Assembly: GCF_003688995.1 (NCBI RefSeq)
Contig: NZ_PENI01000019.1
Span: 1 to 64,000, forward strand
Source: Streptomyces shenzhenensis
GTDB taxonomy: Bacteria; Actinomycetota; Actinomycetes; Streptomycetales; Streptomycetaceae
Length of the DNA: 64,000 bases
Reading direction: 5' to 3'
The notes below the pieces were generated by a model, which worked only from the letters and a program-made list of their open reading frames with translations, made no database searches and had not been told where the DNA came from. Made by a program: the position numbers and the translations under genes. Of the stretch, positions 16,723 to 26,500 are shown piece by piece (within the stretch, counting starts at the first letter, position 1; each line of letters opens with the position of its first letter).

Positions 16723-17964
16723 TCAGGACACCGGGCGCGAATCCGCCCAAGCCAGCTCGAACTCCTCGCGATAGGTCGGGAAGAGCCCGGCTTCGACCAC
16801 GTCGTCCGCCTTGACCAGGCGGCTGCCGCCCCGCAGCACCAGCACCGGCGACTCCATCCCCCGCGCCCCGCGCAGATAGGACTGCACCACCGCGACCCCG
16901 TCCGCGCCGTCGCCGTCCACGAGGTACGCCGTGAAGCGCGGCGTCTCGTCGTACACCTGGATCTCGAAGGCGCCCGGGTCCCGCAGCCGGGACCGCACCC
17001 GGCGCATGTGCAGGATGTTCATCTCGACCGACCGGCTCAGCTCGCCCCGTTTCATCCCCAGTTCGCGCTCCCGCCGCTTCACCGCGCTGGAGGCCGGGTT
17101 CAGGAAGAGCAGACGGACCCGGCCGCCGGACTCGGCCAGGCGCACCAGGCGCCGCCCGGAGAAGTTCTGCACGAGCAGGTTGAGGCCGATCCCGATGGCG
17201 TCCAGACGGCGGGCGCCGCCGAAGATGTCCTCGGCGGGGAACTGGCGCAGCAGCCGCACCCGGTCGGGGTGCACGGCGACCACGTCCGCGTACCGGTCGC
17301 CGACCAGGTCCTCCACCGCGTCGACGGGCAGCCGCCGCGCCGAGGGCACGTCACCGCCCGTGCCGAGCATCTCCAGCAGCCGGGCGGAGGCCCGCTCGGC
17401 CTGGGCCAGGACGGCCTCGGACAGCGCGCGGTTGCGCGAGACGACGTTCCGGGTGACCTCCAGCTCGTCCAGGGCGAGTTCGACGTCCCGGCGCTCGTCG
17501 AAGTAGGGCTCGAAGCACGGCCAGTGCTGCACCATCAGCTCGCGCAGCTGCGGCAGCGTGAGGAAGCTGAGCACGTTGTCGTCGGCCGGATCGAGCAGGT
17601 AGCCCTTGCGGCGGCTGACTTCACGCACGGCAACCGCGCGCTGCACCCACTCCTGGCCGGCGGGGCCGGCCGCGGCGACCACCCACTCGTCGCCGTGGAC
17701 GGGTTCGTAGACGGGCCGCAGGACGGCGGCCACGACCGCGCGCAGCCGCTGTTCGACGAGGTTCAGCCAGATGTAGGCCCGGCCGGCCCGCTGGGCCCGG
17801 GTGCGCACCTCCAGCCAGGCCTCGGTGCCCCAGTCCAGTTCCGGGCCGATCGAGCCCGCCGCGTCCATCGGCCGGGCCAGGGACACCGCGCCGGGCGGGA
17901 CGTCTGTGGAGTTCCCCTCGCGACTCCCGTCACCAGGGGGCAGCTCCAGCCCTCCCGAGCCCAC
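16723..17964 (-). CDS. SAV_2148 family HEPN domain protein
   Basis: 413 residues from GTG 17964, preceded by GGAAGG; ATG 17994 and TTG 18012 are also in frame and possible. The sequence matches what I recall as the SAV_2148 family HEPN protein of Streptomyces: an acidic linker, an N-terminal all-helical HEPN-like region (WGTEAWLEVRTRAQRAGRAY, VVAAVLRPVYEPVHGDEW), and a C-terminal alpha/beta domain (VRLLFLNPASSAVKRREREL ... GLFPTYREEFELAW) related to regions in actinobacterial regulators and effectors. HEPN domains are often RNA-binding or RNase domains, but I do not see an unambiguous R-x4-6-H motif. Role unknown. Confidence 0.75.
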   Translation of the reverse strand: MGSGGLELPPGDGSREGNSTDVPPGAVSLARPMDAAGSIGPELDWGTEAWLEVRTRAQRAGRAYIWLNLVEQRLRAVVAAVLRPVYEPVHGDEWVVAAAGPAGQEWVQRAVAVREVSRRKGYLLDPADDNVLSFLTLPQLRELMVQHWPCFEPYFDERRDVELALDELEVTRNVVSRNRALSEAVLAQAERASARLLEMLGTGGDVPSARRLPVDAVEDLVGDRYADVVAVHPDRVRLLRQFPAEDIFGGARRLDAIGIGLNLLVQNFSGRRLVRLAESGGRVRLLFLNPASSAVKRRERELGMKRGELSRSVEMNILHMRRVRSRLRDPGAFEIQVYDETPRFTAYLVDGDGADGVAVVQSYLRGARGMESPVLVLRGGSRLVKADDVVEAGLFPTYREEFELAWADSRPVS

Positions 17965-18066
17965 CCGTGCACCGCCTTCCGCTCCCCCGAGCATCCCCGT
18001 CCCAACGATCAAGGAAGGGTACTCCGGGAGCGGTCGGCGATGCAGCCGGATGGACAGGGTCGTTTC

Positions 18067-19386
18067 TCAACTGCGAGGCTGCCAGTGCCCGTTCTGCCAG
18101 GAGAGCTGATCGGGAGTGAGCGGATTCATAGCGGTGACGTCCCGCGGGGCGATGGAGAAGCCCTGCCAGTGGACCGGCATGGGCTGCTGGTCCTCGTCCC
18201 GCGCTATGTGGTGGAAGCCCACGTTCATCCAGACCACGGGGTGAGTGAGGGTCTGGCCGTTGACCCACTTGTCGACGGACTTGCCCGCCCCGGCGGGGCA
18301 GTTGCCGGTGTTGTTGCTGGCGAACTGCTCGCACTTGTTGTACTGGGTGAAGTAGACGTCGTGCCGGGTGTAGCTGCGCCCGGGGTACCTGGTCGTGGTT
18401 CCGGGGACGATCTCGTACGAACGGGCGTGGCCGTCCTTGTTCTTGCCGGTGGCGCTGACCACCCGCCACCAGCGGTAGGTCTTGTAGTCCCCGGCAAGTT
18501 CCTTGGTGACCTTGGTGCGGGTGGTCCTGGCCGTCGGGGCCTCCTGGCCGCGGGCCGGCGCGGTGACGGTCGAGTCGTACTGCTCGATCTTCGTCCGGGA
18601 CGAGCCGTCGAGGCCGAAGTCCAGCCGCCAGAAGACGTTGTGGCTGTGGCTGGTGGCGTAGGCCTTGGCGCCCTTGCCGATCGGCCAGCCGCGGCCGTCG
18701 CCCGCGTCGTAGTCCTCGTAGGAGAGGCTGCCGGTCGCGCCGACGTTCATGGTGATCGTGCCGTCGTCCTGGAAGCGCCACTCGGAGATGTACTCGTACC
18801 AGCCGACCTGGTTGACGGTGTACACCAGCAGGTCCTTGCCCTGGGTCTGGTAGACCTTGGTCGCGCTGTCGCCCTGCATCCGGTAGGCGTGGCCGCGGGT
18901 GCGGGTGGTGGTGCACAGGCCCTTGACGTTCGGGTGCCGCGGGTCCCAGGCGTCCGGCACCTTGACGGTCTTGATGGTGCCGCCGGGGCATTCGCCCGGC
19001 GCCAGGTTCATCAGGCCCTGGGCGAAGCCGAAGCCCGTCAGGTCGTCGTACTCGACGCTGCCGTCGTCGTAGGGGACGTGGATCTGGCCGAGCCGGGCGC
19101 TGTTGAGGACCTTGATCGGCTTGGCCTCGCCCTTGGGCTGGTAGGAGACGTCGTCGAGGACGAGCCCGGCCTTGCTGTCGTAGCGCCAGCACATCCGCCA
19201 GGTGGTGCCGCCGGCGAGCTTCTGCTCGATGCGGTAGGCGGCGCTGCAGTCGGCGGCGGCCGGTGCGGCGGCGCGCGGCTGGGCGACGGCCGGGCCCGTG
19301 CCGGTGGTGGCACCGGCGGCCAGCGCGGCCACGGACAGGGCGACGGCCGCCCGGGTGCGGGCACGGCTGATTCTGGTCACACGCAT
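18067..19386 (-). CDS. Secreted copper amine oxidase-like catalytic domain protein
   Basis: 439 residues with a Sec-type signal ending near VAQPRA. The remainder aligns by eye with the catalytic domain of copper/TPQ amine oxidases: WRYDSKAGLVLDDVSYQPKG, VPYDDGSVEYDD, the cofactor region VNQVGWYEYISEWRFQDDGT (Tyr197), the Cu ligand pair H247-S-H249, and a third His in FHHIARDEDQQPMPV (H392/393). Ordinary enzymes carry N2 and N3 domains before this (about 640 residues); here they are missing but found in the gene upstream. The residue before the Tyr is Trp instead of the near-invariant Asn, so TPQ formation is uncertain. Probably secreted or surface-bound. Confidence 0.75.
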   Translation of the reverse strand: MRVTRISRARTRAAVALSVAALAAGATTGTGPAVAQPRAAAPAAADCSAAYRIEQKLAGGTTWRMCWRYDSKAGLVLDDVSYQPKGEAKPIKVLNSARLGQIHVPYDDGSVEYDDLTGFGFAQGLMNLAPGECPGGTIKTVKVPDAWDPRHPNVKGLCTTTRTRGHAYRMQGDSATKVYQTQGKDLLVYTVNQVGWYEYISEWRFQDDGTITMNVGATGSLSYEDYDAGDGRGWPIGKGAKAYATSHSHNVFWRLDFGLDGSSRTKIEQYDSTVTAPARGQEAPTARTTRTKVTKELAGDYKTYRWWRVVSATGKNKDGHARSYEIVPGTTTRYPGRSYTRHDVYFTQYNKCEQFASNNTGNCPAGAGKSVDKWVNGQTLTHPVVWMNVGFHHIARDEDQQPMPVHWQGFSIAPRDVTAMNPLTPDQLSWQNGHWQPRS

Positions 19387-19483
19387 GAAGAGATGACTCC
19401 CTCGCAGGAGGTGCGGAAGGTACCGGGTATCGGGCGGTACCGGGGTTCATGGAAGAGGGCCGAAGCGGCCGACGGGCTGCGGC

Positions 19484-20308
19484 TCAGCCGCGGTCGAGCG
19501 CGGCGATCTTGCCCGCGCTCAGGTCGACCACCAGGTACCGGGCGTCGATCCACGGCCCGTTGACGACCTTCGGGAACAGCCGTACGCAGCGGTGCTCGCC
19601 GCACCTGTCCAGGGCCGCGGGCTGGGCGCCCGGCGCGGCCCGGTAGACCGCCCCGTTGAGCAGCAGCTGGTCCGGGGAGGTGAGGTCCCGGCCGGTGGCG
19701 TCGCGGTAGTCCGCCCGCAGGCCCGCGCCCAGCGGGTCGGCGATCAGGAGCCGGGCCGCCTCGGCGTTCTCGGCGCGGCTCAGCGGCGGCTGGACGCCGT
19801 GCTGGACGCCGGTCCGCACGACCTTGCCGGCGCCGAGGTCGACGGTCCTGGTGACGAGGGTGTCGTCCCGGTAGTCGTAGAACGTCACGTCCGCGCGGCG
19901 CGGCGCGGCCGGGTCGTCGACCTCGCCGGCGTCCGGCTCGGCGAGGTCGACGGTGAGGCGCTGCGGGCCGCGCTCGCCCTCGACGTTCTGCGCGGCGCCG
20001 AACTGCTGCCGGTCCAGGGCGATCCGTTCGACCCGGGCGATCTCGTCGTCGGTGAGCGGGTCGCTCCCCTTGCCCTGCGCGCCCTGCGCCGGCGGCTGCT
20101 CGACCACGCCCGGCGCGACCGCCGCAGCCCGTCCGGGCGCGGCCTGCCCGGTGGCCGGGCCGTCCGCCGCGCCACCTCCCGCGCCTCCCGCGCCCTGGGC
20201 TCCCGCCGTGCCCGGCAGGGTGATCCCGATCATCACGGCGGTCGCCGCCACCGCGATGGCCGCACCGGCCACCACCTTGCCCAGATGTCGGTGCACTGTC
20301 TCGCGCAC
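19484..20308 (-). CDS. Secreted protein matching the N2-N3 domains of copper amine oxidase
   Basis: 274 residues from GTG 20308, which follows GGGGGAGTAGGGGG. Signal segment VVAGAAIAVAATAVMIGITL and a Gly/Ala-rich linker, then SDPLTDDEIARVERIALD (like the HPLDPLT start of N2), RADVTFYDYRDDTLVTRTVD and GVQPPLSRAENAEAARLLIA (N3-like), ending YLVVDLSAGKIAALDRG, the segment that normally leads into the catalytic domain. The catalytic-like protein is encoded next, 97 bases downstream on the same strand. I infer two halves of one ancestral oxidase, each with its own export signal. Confidence 0.7.
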   Translation of the reverse strand: MRETVHRHLGKVVAGAAIAVAATAVMIGITLPGTAGAQGAGGAGGGAADGPATGQAAPGRAAAVAPGVVEQPPAQGAQGKGSDPLTDDEIARVERIALDRQQFGAAQNVEGERGPQRLTVDLAEPDAGEVDDPAAPRRADVTFYDYRDDTLVTRTVDLGAGKVVRTGVQHGVQPPLSRAENAEAARLLIADPLGAGLRADYRDATGRDLTSPDQLLLNGAVYRAAPGAQPAALDRCGEHRCVRLFPKVVNGPWIDARYLVVDLSAGKIAALDRG

Positions 20309-20501
20309 TGTTGTCCCCCTACTCCCCCTGCTTTCCCGGGAGTTGTCGGTCCCACTGGTTCGGCACACGGCGTCTCGCGCGGCGCGGTGTGCGCTGGTCG
20401 CCGGGTAAGAGGGAGACATGTCACGGCGGGTTCCGTCACTTTCCGCCGAGGCTCGGGGCCAAGGCGCCCCCGGCGGCACGGCAGGGGCACGGCTGCGGTG
20501 T

Positions 20502-23500
20502 CTACTCCGAGGGGCCGGCCTGAAGTGCCAGTGCGGACGGGGTGTTGGCCAGCCGGCGGTTCGCCGGTGGAAGCGGCGGGAACAGGCCGGTGAAGGCATC
20601 GTCCGGCTTGGCGTCCGGCGGCCCGAACAGCACGTCGATGCAGTCGTCGCCGGCCTGCGACCAGGTGGTCGCCGTCCACAGCCCGTGGCGGGCGCCGAGG
20701 CGGTGGAACTCCTCGGGGTCCGGAGCCGGGGACCCCGCCGCAGATCTGCGGACCATCCCGGCGCCGGGAAGCCGGTCCAAGGCGGAAAGGTCGTCCAGCA
20801 GACGGGCGTTGGGCACTCCCGTGACGCGGAGCGGAAGCACCGTCTCGGCGTCGGCCAGCCGCGTGGCGAGCTCCTCCAGGGTCGCGACCGTGCTCCCCCA
20901 GGCCACCGCCGGCGCGGTAGCCAGCTCCACCACGCTGACCGGGGCTTTGGTCAGGACCACGTCGTAGCGGTAACGGGTCAGTTCGTTGTCGGCCACGCCC
21001 CGCTTGGTCCGTATGTCCACCGCAGCCACGTCGCCGCACCGGCCGGCGAAGTCCGCGAAGTACTGCGGGTCGAGCAGCAGTTCGTTCTCCGACTCGATCG
21101 CTCGGTCGACCAGGACACGCAGCGTCGCCGCGGCGGTCCCGGCCAGCGCCCGCCGCTGCTGCACACCGGCGGTGAAGCACTCCTGGAGACGGAGGTTGCG
21201 GACATCACCGATGAATACTCTGCCGCCGGGCGCCAGCAGGCGCAGCACTCCGGTCAGCACAGCGGTCAGGTAGGCATCGCTGGGGAAGTACTGCACCACC
21301 GAGTTGATCACCACGGTGTCGAACGACCCGGCCGGCAGATCGTCGGTGAGGTGGGCGGGCCGTGCGTGCAGTTCCACCCGTTGCCGGAGCGCGGGATGCG
21401 CCTCCAACTGCCGGTCGAGCGTTGCGACAGCCAACGGCGACAGGTCCGTACCCACGTACCTCTCGCAGTGCGGTGCGATCCGCACAAGGAACGCCCCGCT
21501 GCCCACGCCGATCTCCAGCACCCGGCGCGGGGCCGCCGCGAGAATCCGTTCGACGGCCGCGTCCCGCCACTCGCGCATCTCGGCGACGGGGATCGCCGAG
21601 CCGTCGTAACTGCTGTTCCAGCCCGTGAAGTCCTCGCCCATCGCGTCCCACGAACCGGCGTACGAGGCGTCATAGACGCTGCGCCAAGTCGTCAGCCACT
21701 CCTCTTCGGCCGCTGCCACGGCCGCGTCGACGGCTGATGCGGTGTCGGCCGCCCGCACGGAGGAACCCGCCGTGCCGGTGACCACCGCAGCCCCTGTCGG
21801 GGGGAGTCCTGCGGCGAGCCGGCGCAGCCGCTCATCCGCGCGCGCCTGTTCGGTGTCGCGGTCCTCGATCTCGGCGTCCGGTACCGCGTCCGGCAGTGCG
21901 TCCTCGACGAAGCGAAGCTTCCGGTTGAACCAGGATCGGACCGTCCAGACCGTCAGCAGCAGACCACTGGAGATGATCACCAGCGCGAGACCGCGGCCCG
22001 GCCCCGTACCCAGCACCGGTCCGAGGGTGTCCGCGAGCGCTCCGCCGGGCATCAGCATCGGCCGGAAGACATGATCGGCCAGCGGACCGATCGCCAGGTT
22101 GCCCAACGGGATCGCCGAGGTGACCACGGTGAGGAAGATGGCCAGCACCCGGCCCTGGAGTTCCAAGCCCACCTTCCGCTGGAGCAGCGCGATCCAATGG
22201 CCGTTGATGAGCGACTCGGTGAACGCCATGCCGAACATGCCCACGACCAGCATCCACGGGCTGCCCGCCAGCCCGATCACCAGCAGCCCGACATTGTTCG
22301 CGGCCATGAAGAGCAGCATGCCGTCGGTCCGGCGGCGGGTGCCTCCCCACACGCTCATGGCGAGCGAGCCCAGCAGCGCCCCGAGCCCGCCGGCGCTGAG
22401 CACCATGCCCAGGGTGGACACGTCGTACTCGACCAGGATCAGCGGGGTGATCAGGGTGAACCCGGCGGCGTACAACGCGTGGTCGACGATGAAGTACCAC
22501 AGGACCGATTTCAGGCCGGGGCGCCGGGTGATGTAGCGCCAGCCGTTCAGCATCTCCGAGCGGACGGATTCCTCACGCCTGCGGAACAGACGGTCGGGGA
22601 AGCGGACCATGAGCAGCGTGGCCACGGCCACGGCGAAGCTGGCCGCGTCGATGAACAGGATCGTCGGCAGGGAGACGACACTCAGCAGTCCGGCGCCCAG
22701 CATCGGAGCGAACAGCGCGCCCGCTCCCGTACCGAGCTGTGTCACCCCGCCCGCGTGTCCGAGGAACGGCTTGGGGACGAGTTGGGCGACGGCCGCGAGA
22801 TACGCGGGGCGCTGGAAGGCGCTCGTGACCGAGGTCAGCCCGCAGAGCAGGTAGACGTACAGCATGTTGACGCTGTCACCGGCTATCAGGCCGATCATCG
22901 CCAGTGTGGCGAGCCCGGCGGCCAGATCGCTGCCCAGCATCACCTTCCGGCGGTCGTAACGGTCGGCGACCACACCCGCGAGCGGGCCGATCAGCAGGCC
23001 GGGCAGCAGCGAGACCGCGGTGACGAACGCGAAGGCGGTCACCTGGCCCGTCTGCTGGTACGCCCACAGGCTCAGCACCAGCTGGCTGAGCGCGCCGGCG
23101 ACCGTCGAGACGAACTGCCCCGCCGCGACCACCGCGAACCGGCCCAGTCCGGGCTTGGGGCCCGGCGCCGACGAGACGGGGGGCGGCGCGGACCGCCGGG
23201 TCCGCGGCTTCCCGGTGCCGTCCGGTACGGCCCCTCTCGGGGCGATCCCGGTCGTATCCGTTGTACGGCCTGCCCAGGTCACCACCTCGGCCGCCAGCTC
23301 CTCCGGTTGGTGCTTGAGGAAGCCGTGGCCCGCCTTCGGGATCACCGCCAGCTCGACATCGTCCGCGTAGTGTTCCCACTCGTGGAAGCGCTCGGTGTAC
23401 AGCTCGGTGACCCGGTCCTTGGAACCGACCACGCTCAGCAGCGGCGCCTTCAGCACGCGTGCGCGCGGCGCGCTGAGCGACCGGGCGTAGAAGTCCTCGG

Positions 23501-26500
23501 AGCCGCGCTCGTCGTGCCGTACCGCACGCATGGCGAAGGCGTACTCCGCCGGGTCGTCGAACTCCGACATGCCCCCGCCCAGCGCCCGGATCTCCTCCAG
23601 GATGGCGCGGTCCGACACCAGCCTGTCCACCGGGAAGTTCCGGTACACCCAGTCGAAGAAACGTCCGGGAAGCCGCGCCATCGGGAACATCGCGCCGATC
23701 GCGACACCGGCTAGCGGCAGCCCTGCCTCCTCCGCCCGCAGCCCCAGCTCAACCGTGATCGCGGACCCGTGACAGTGACCGTACAGGTACAGCGGGCCGG
23801 GCAGTTCGCGCATCTCGTCCAGGCAGCGGTCGATCAGCTCGTCGAAGGGCAGCGCCGACTCGTCCGGACGGCTCCAGTCCCGGCCCGGACTCTGCAGGGC
23901 GTAGAGCGACCAGGTGTCGGGCAGCGCCCGGGCGACCGGTTCGAACGCCAGGGCGTGCCCGCCGGAGTACGGGATGCACACCAACGTGGCCGCCGCAGGG
24001 CCGTCGGCGGCCGGAGTCAACCGCTCGAGCAGCGAACCCTCCCCGCCGACCGCGGACGCCGTGGCCCGCGCCCCCTCCGCGCCGGTCGCGGCCCCGGTGC
24101 GCTGCCCGATGTGCTCGGCGAGCCCCTCGACCGTTGCGTTGCGGTAGAGGTCCAGCAGCGCGACGCGCACCCCGCACCGATGTTCCACCAGGCGGACCAG
24201 ACGCAGCGCGGCGAAGGAGTCGCCGCCCAGTTCGAAGAAGCCGTCGTCGAGCGCGATCGACGCACGGCCCAGCACCTCGCCGAAGAGCACGGCGAGTTCC
24301 TTCTCGGTCCGGGTGCGCGGCAGGACCCGCTCGCCGGTGCCGCCCAGGTGGTCGGGCGGCTGCGGCAGCGCCTTGCGGTCGACCTTGCCGTTGGCGCTGA
24401 GCGGCAGCGCGGGCAGCAGCAGGGTCTGGGACGGTATCGCGTAGTGCGGGAGGATCTCCTGCACCCCCCGGCGCAGCGCTGCCGCGCTCGGCGGCCGCTC
24501 CGGGTCGGCCGGAACCGCGTACCCGACGAGCCGGGTGACGCCCCGGGAGTCCGGCCACAGCGCGGCGGCCGCCGCACGCACCTCGGGCTGGGCCGCCAGC
24601 GCCGCCTCCACCTCGTCCAACTCGATGCGGTGGCCGTTGATCTTGATCTGGTCGTCCAGCCGGCCGAGGAATTCGGTCAGCCCGTCGGCGCGCAGCCGTG
24701 CGCCGTCCCCGGTGCGGTACATCCGGGCGCCCGGGACGGGGCTGAACGGGTCGCGCTGGAACCGCTCCTCGGTGAGCGCGGGCCGGTCGTGATACCCGAC
24801 GGCAACCCCCGCGCCGCCGATCCACAGTTCGCCGGGGACGCCGAAGGGCAAGGGCTTGCCGTGGGAGTCCAGTACGTACAGGTGATTGCCCGGGTAGGGG
24901 CGGCCGATCGGCAGCGGCGCCTGCGCCGGTTCGGCGTCGACGTCGCCTTCGAAGTAGGCGTTGTCGACGGTGGCCTCGGTGACGCCGTACGAGTTGACGA
25001 CCCGTCCGCCGGGGCCGACCAGGGCCAGGGCGCGCCGGTACTCGTGGACGTACCACTTCTCGGCGCCCACCGCCAGCAGCCGCAGGTCGGGCAGGAGCCC
25101 AGGCGCGCCCGGTGCGCGTTCCGCCTGTTCCAGCAGGCCGCGCAGCACGGTCGGCACGAGTTCGGCGACGTTGACCTGTTCGGCGCGGAAGAGGGCGTAC
25201 AGCTCTGCTGGATCGAGGAGCGTCTCGTGCGGGCAGACGACGATCCGGCCGCCGGTGCCGAGCGCGCGCAGGGTTTCGCCGACGAAGACGTCGAAGGAGG
25301 AATTGGCTGCCTGGAGGTGGGAGAGCCCCGGCGTCAGCTCGTACGTCTCCTGCCACATGGCCACGGCGTGGCACAGGTTGCGGTGGGAGACGACCACGCC
25401 CTTGGGCAGTCCGGTCGTGCCGGAGGTGTAGATGATGTACGCCGGGTCGTCGAGGCCGCCCCGAGTCGCCGCGGCGAGATCGGCATCGGCCGGTGTCGCC
25501 GCCGGGTGGCCGACGGCTGCTCCGGAGGTGTCCTCGGTTTCCGGCGCGGTGGCGTGGTCGGCCCCGGCACGGGTGGCGCGGAGGACCGGGATGCCGTCGG
25601 GCACGGGGAACTCGGCCGGGCCGTCGGTGAGCAGCGCGCGGGCGCCGCTGTCGGTGAACATGTGGCGCAGCCGCTCGGCCGGGTGCCGCGGGTCCAGGGG
25701 TACGTACGCGGCGCCCGCTTTCCAGGCGGCGAGCATCGCTGCGTACACCAGCGGGCCCCTGTTCATGTGGATGCCGACCCGGTCGCCGGCGCCCACCCCT
25801 GCGGCACGCAGTCGCCGGGCGAGCCGTTCGGCCTCGTCGTCCAGTTCGGCATAGCTCCAGTGCCGGCCCTCGTGGGTCACCGCCGGAGCGTTCGGGGCCC
25901 GGCGGGTGTGTTCCTCGATCAGGGTGTGCACGCCACCCCGGCCGAACGTGCCGGAGGTGTCCTGCGCGGTAGCCGCCGTGGCCTGTGCCGCGCCGCCGGC
26001 GGCCAGCACCTCGCGGCGCCGCTCCGCCGACAGCAGGGGCAGACGGCTGATCGCCGCCGCCGGGTCGTCGAGCGCGCCTCGGAGCAGCGTGAGCAGGCTT
26101 TCCAGCAGCCGCTGCGCGGTGGCTCGGTGGAACAACTCGGTGGCGTACTCGACCGACAGCACCGGCCCCGCGGGCGGGAAGTCCAGCATGACCGTCAGGT
26201 CGAGCTTCGTGGTGCCGGGGAAGGTGTCGCCGAGGTGCTCGACCGTCACCGGGCCGTGGTCGGCCATGGCCGCGGGCGTGTTGACCACGATCAGCATCAC
26301 CTGGGTGAGTGGGCTCCGGTCGGCGCGGGGCCGCACCGGCAGTGCCCGGACCAGCTCGGCCAGCGACTGGTCGGGATGGCTGAGGGCGTCCACCACCGTC
26401 CCGGTCGCGCGGCGCAGCGCTGTCCGGAAATCCGGATCGCCGGAAAGGTCGGTCCGCAGCGGCAGGATGTTGATGAAGGCGCCGACACCGTGCTCGCTCG

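Noticed and set aside
19387..19483. The two oxidase halves as one gene broken by a frameshift
   Set aside because: They are separated by 97 bases, the first has a normal stop, and the second has its own start and signal peptide, so a single sequencing error cannot join them.
20418..21737. Plus-strand frame with an AGAGGGAGAC site before ATG 20418
   Set aside because: It runs antisense through the NRPS C-terminal methyltransferase domain; the resemblance to a ribosome binding site is probably chance.
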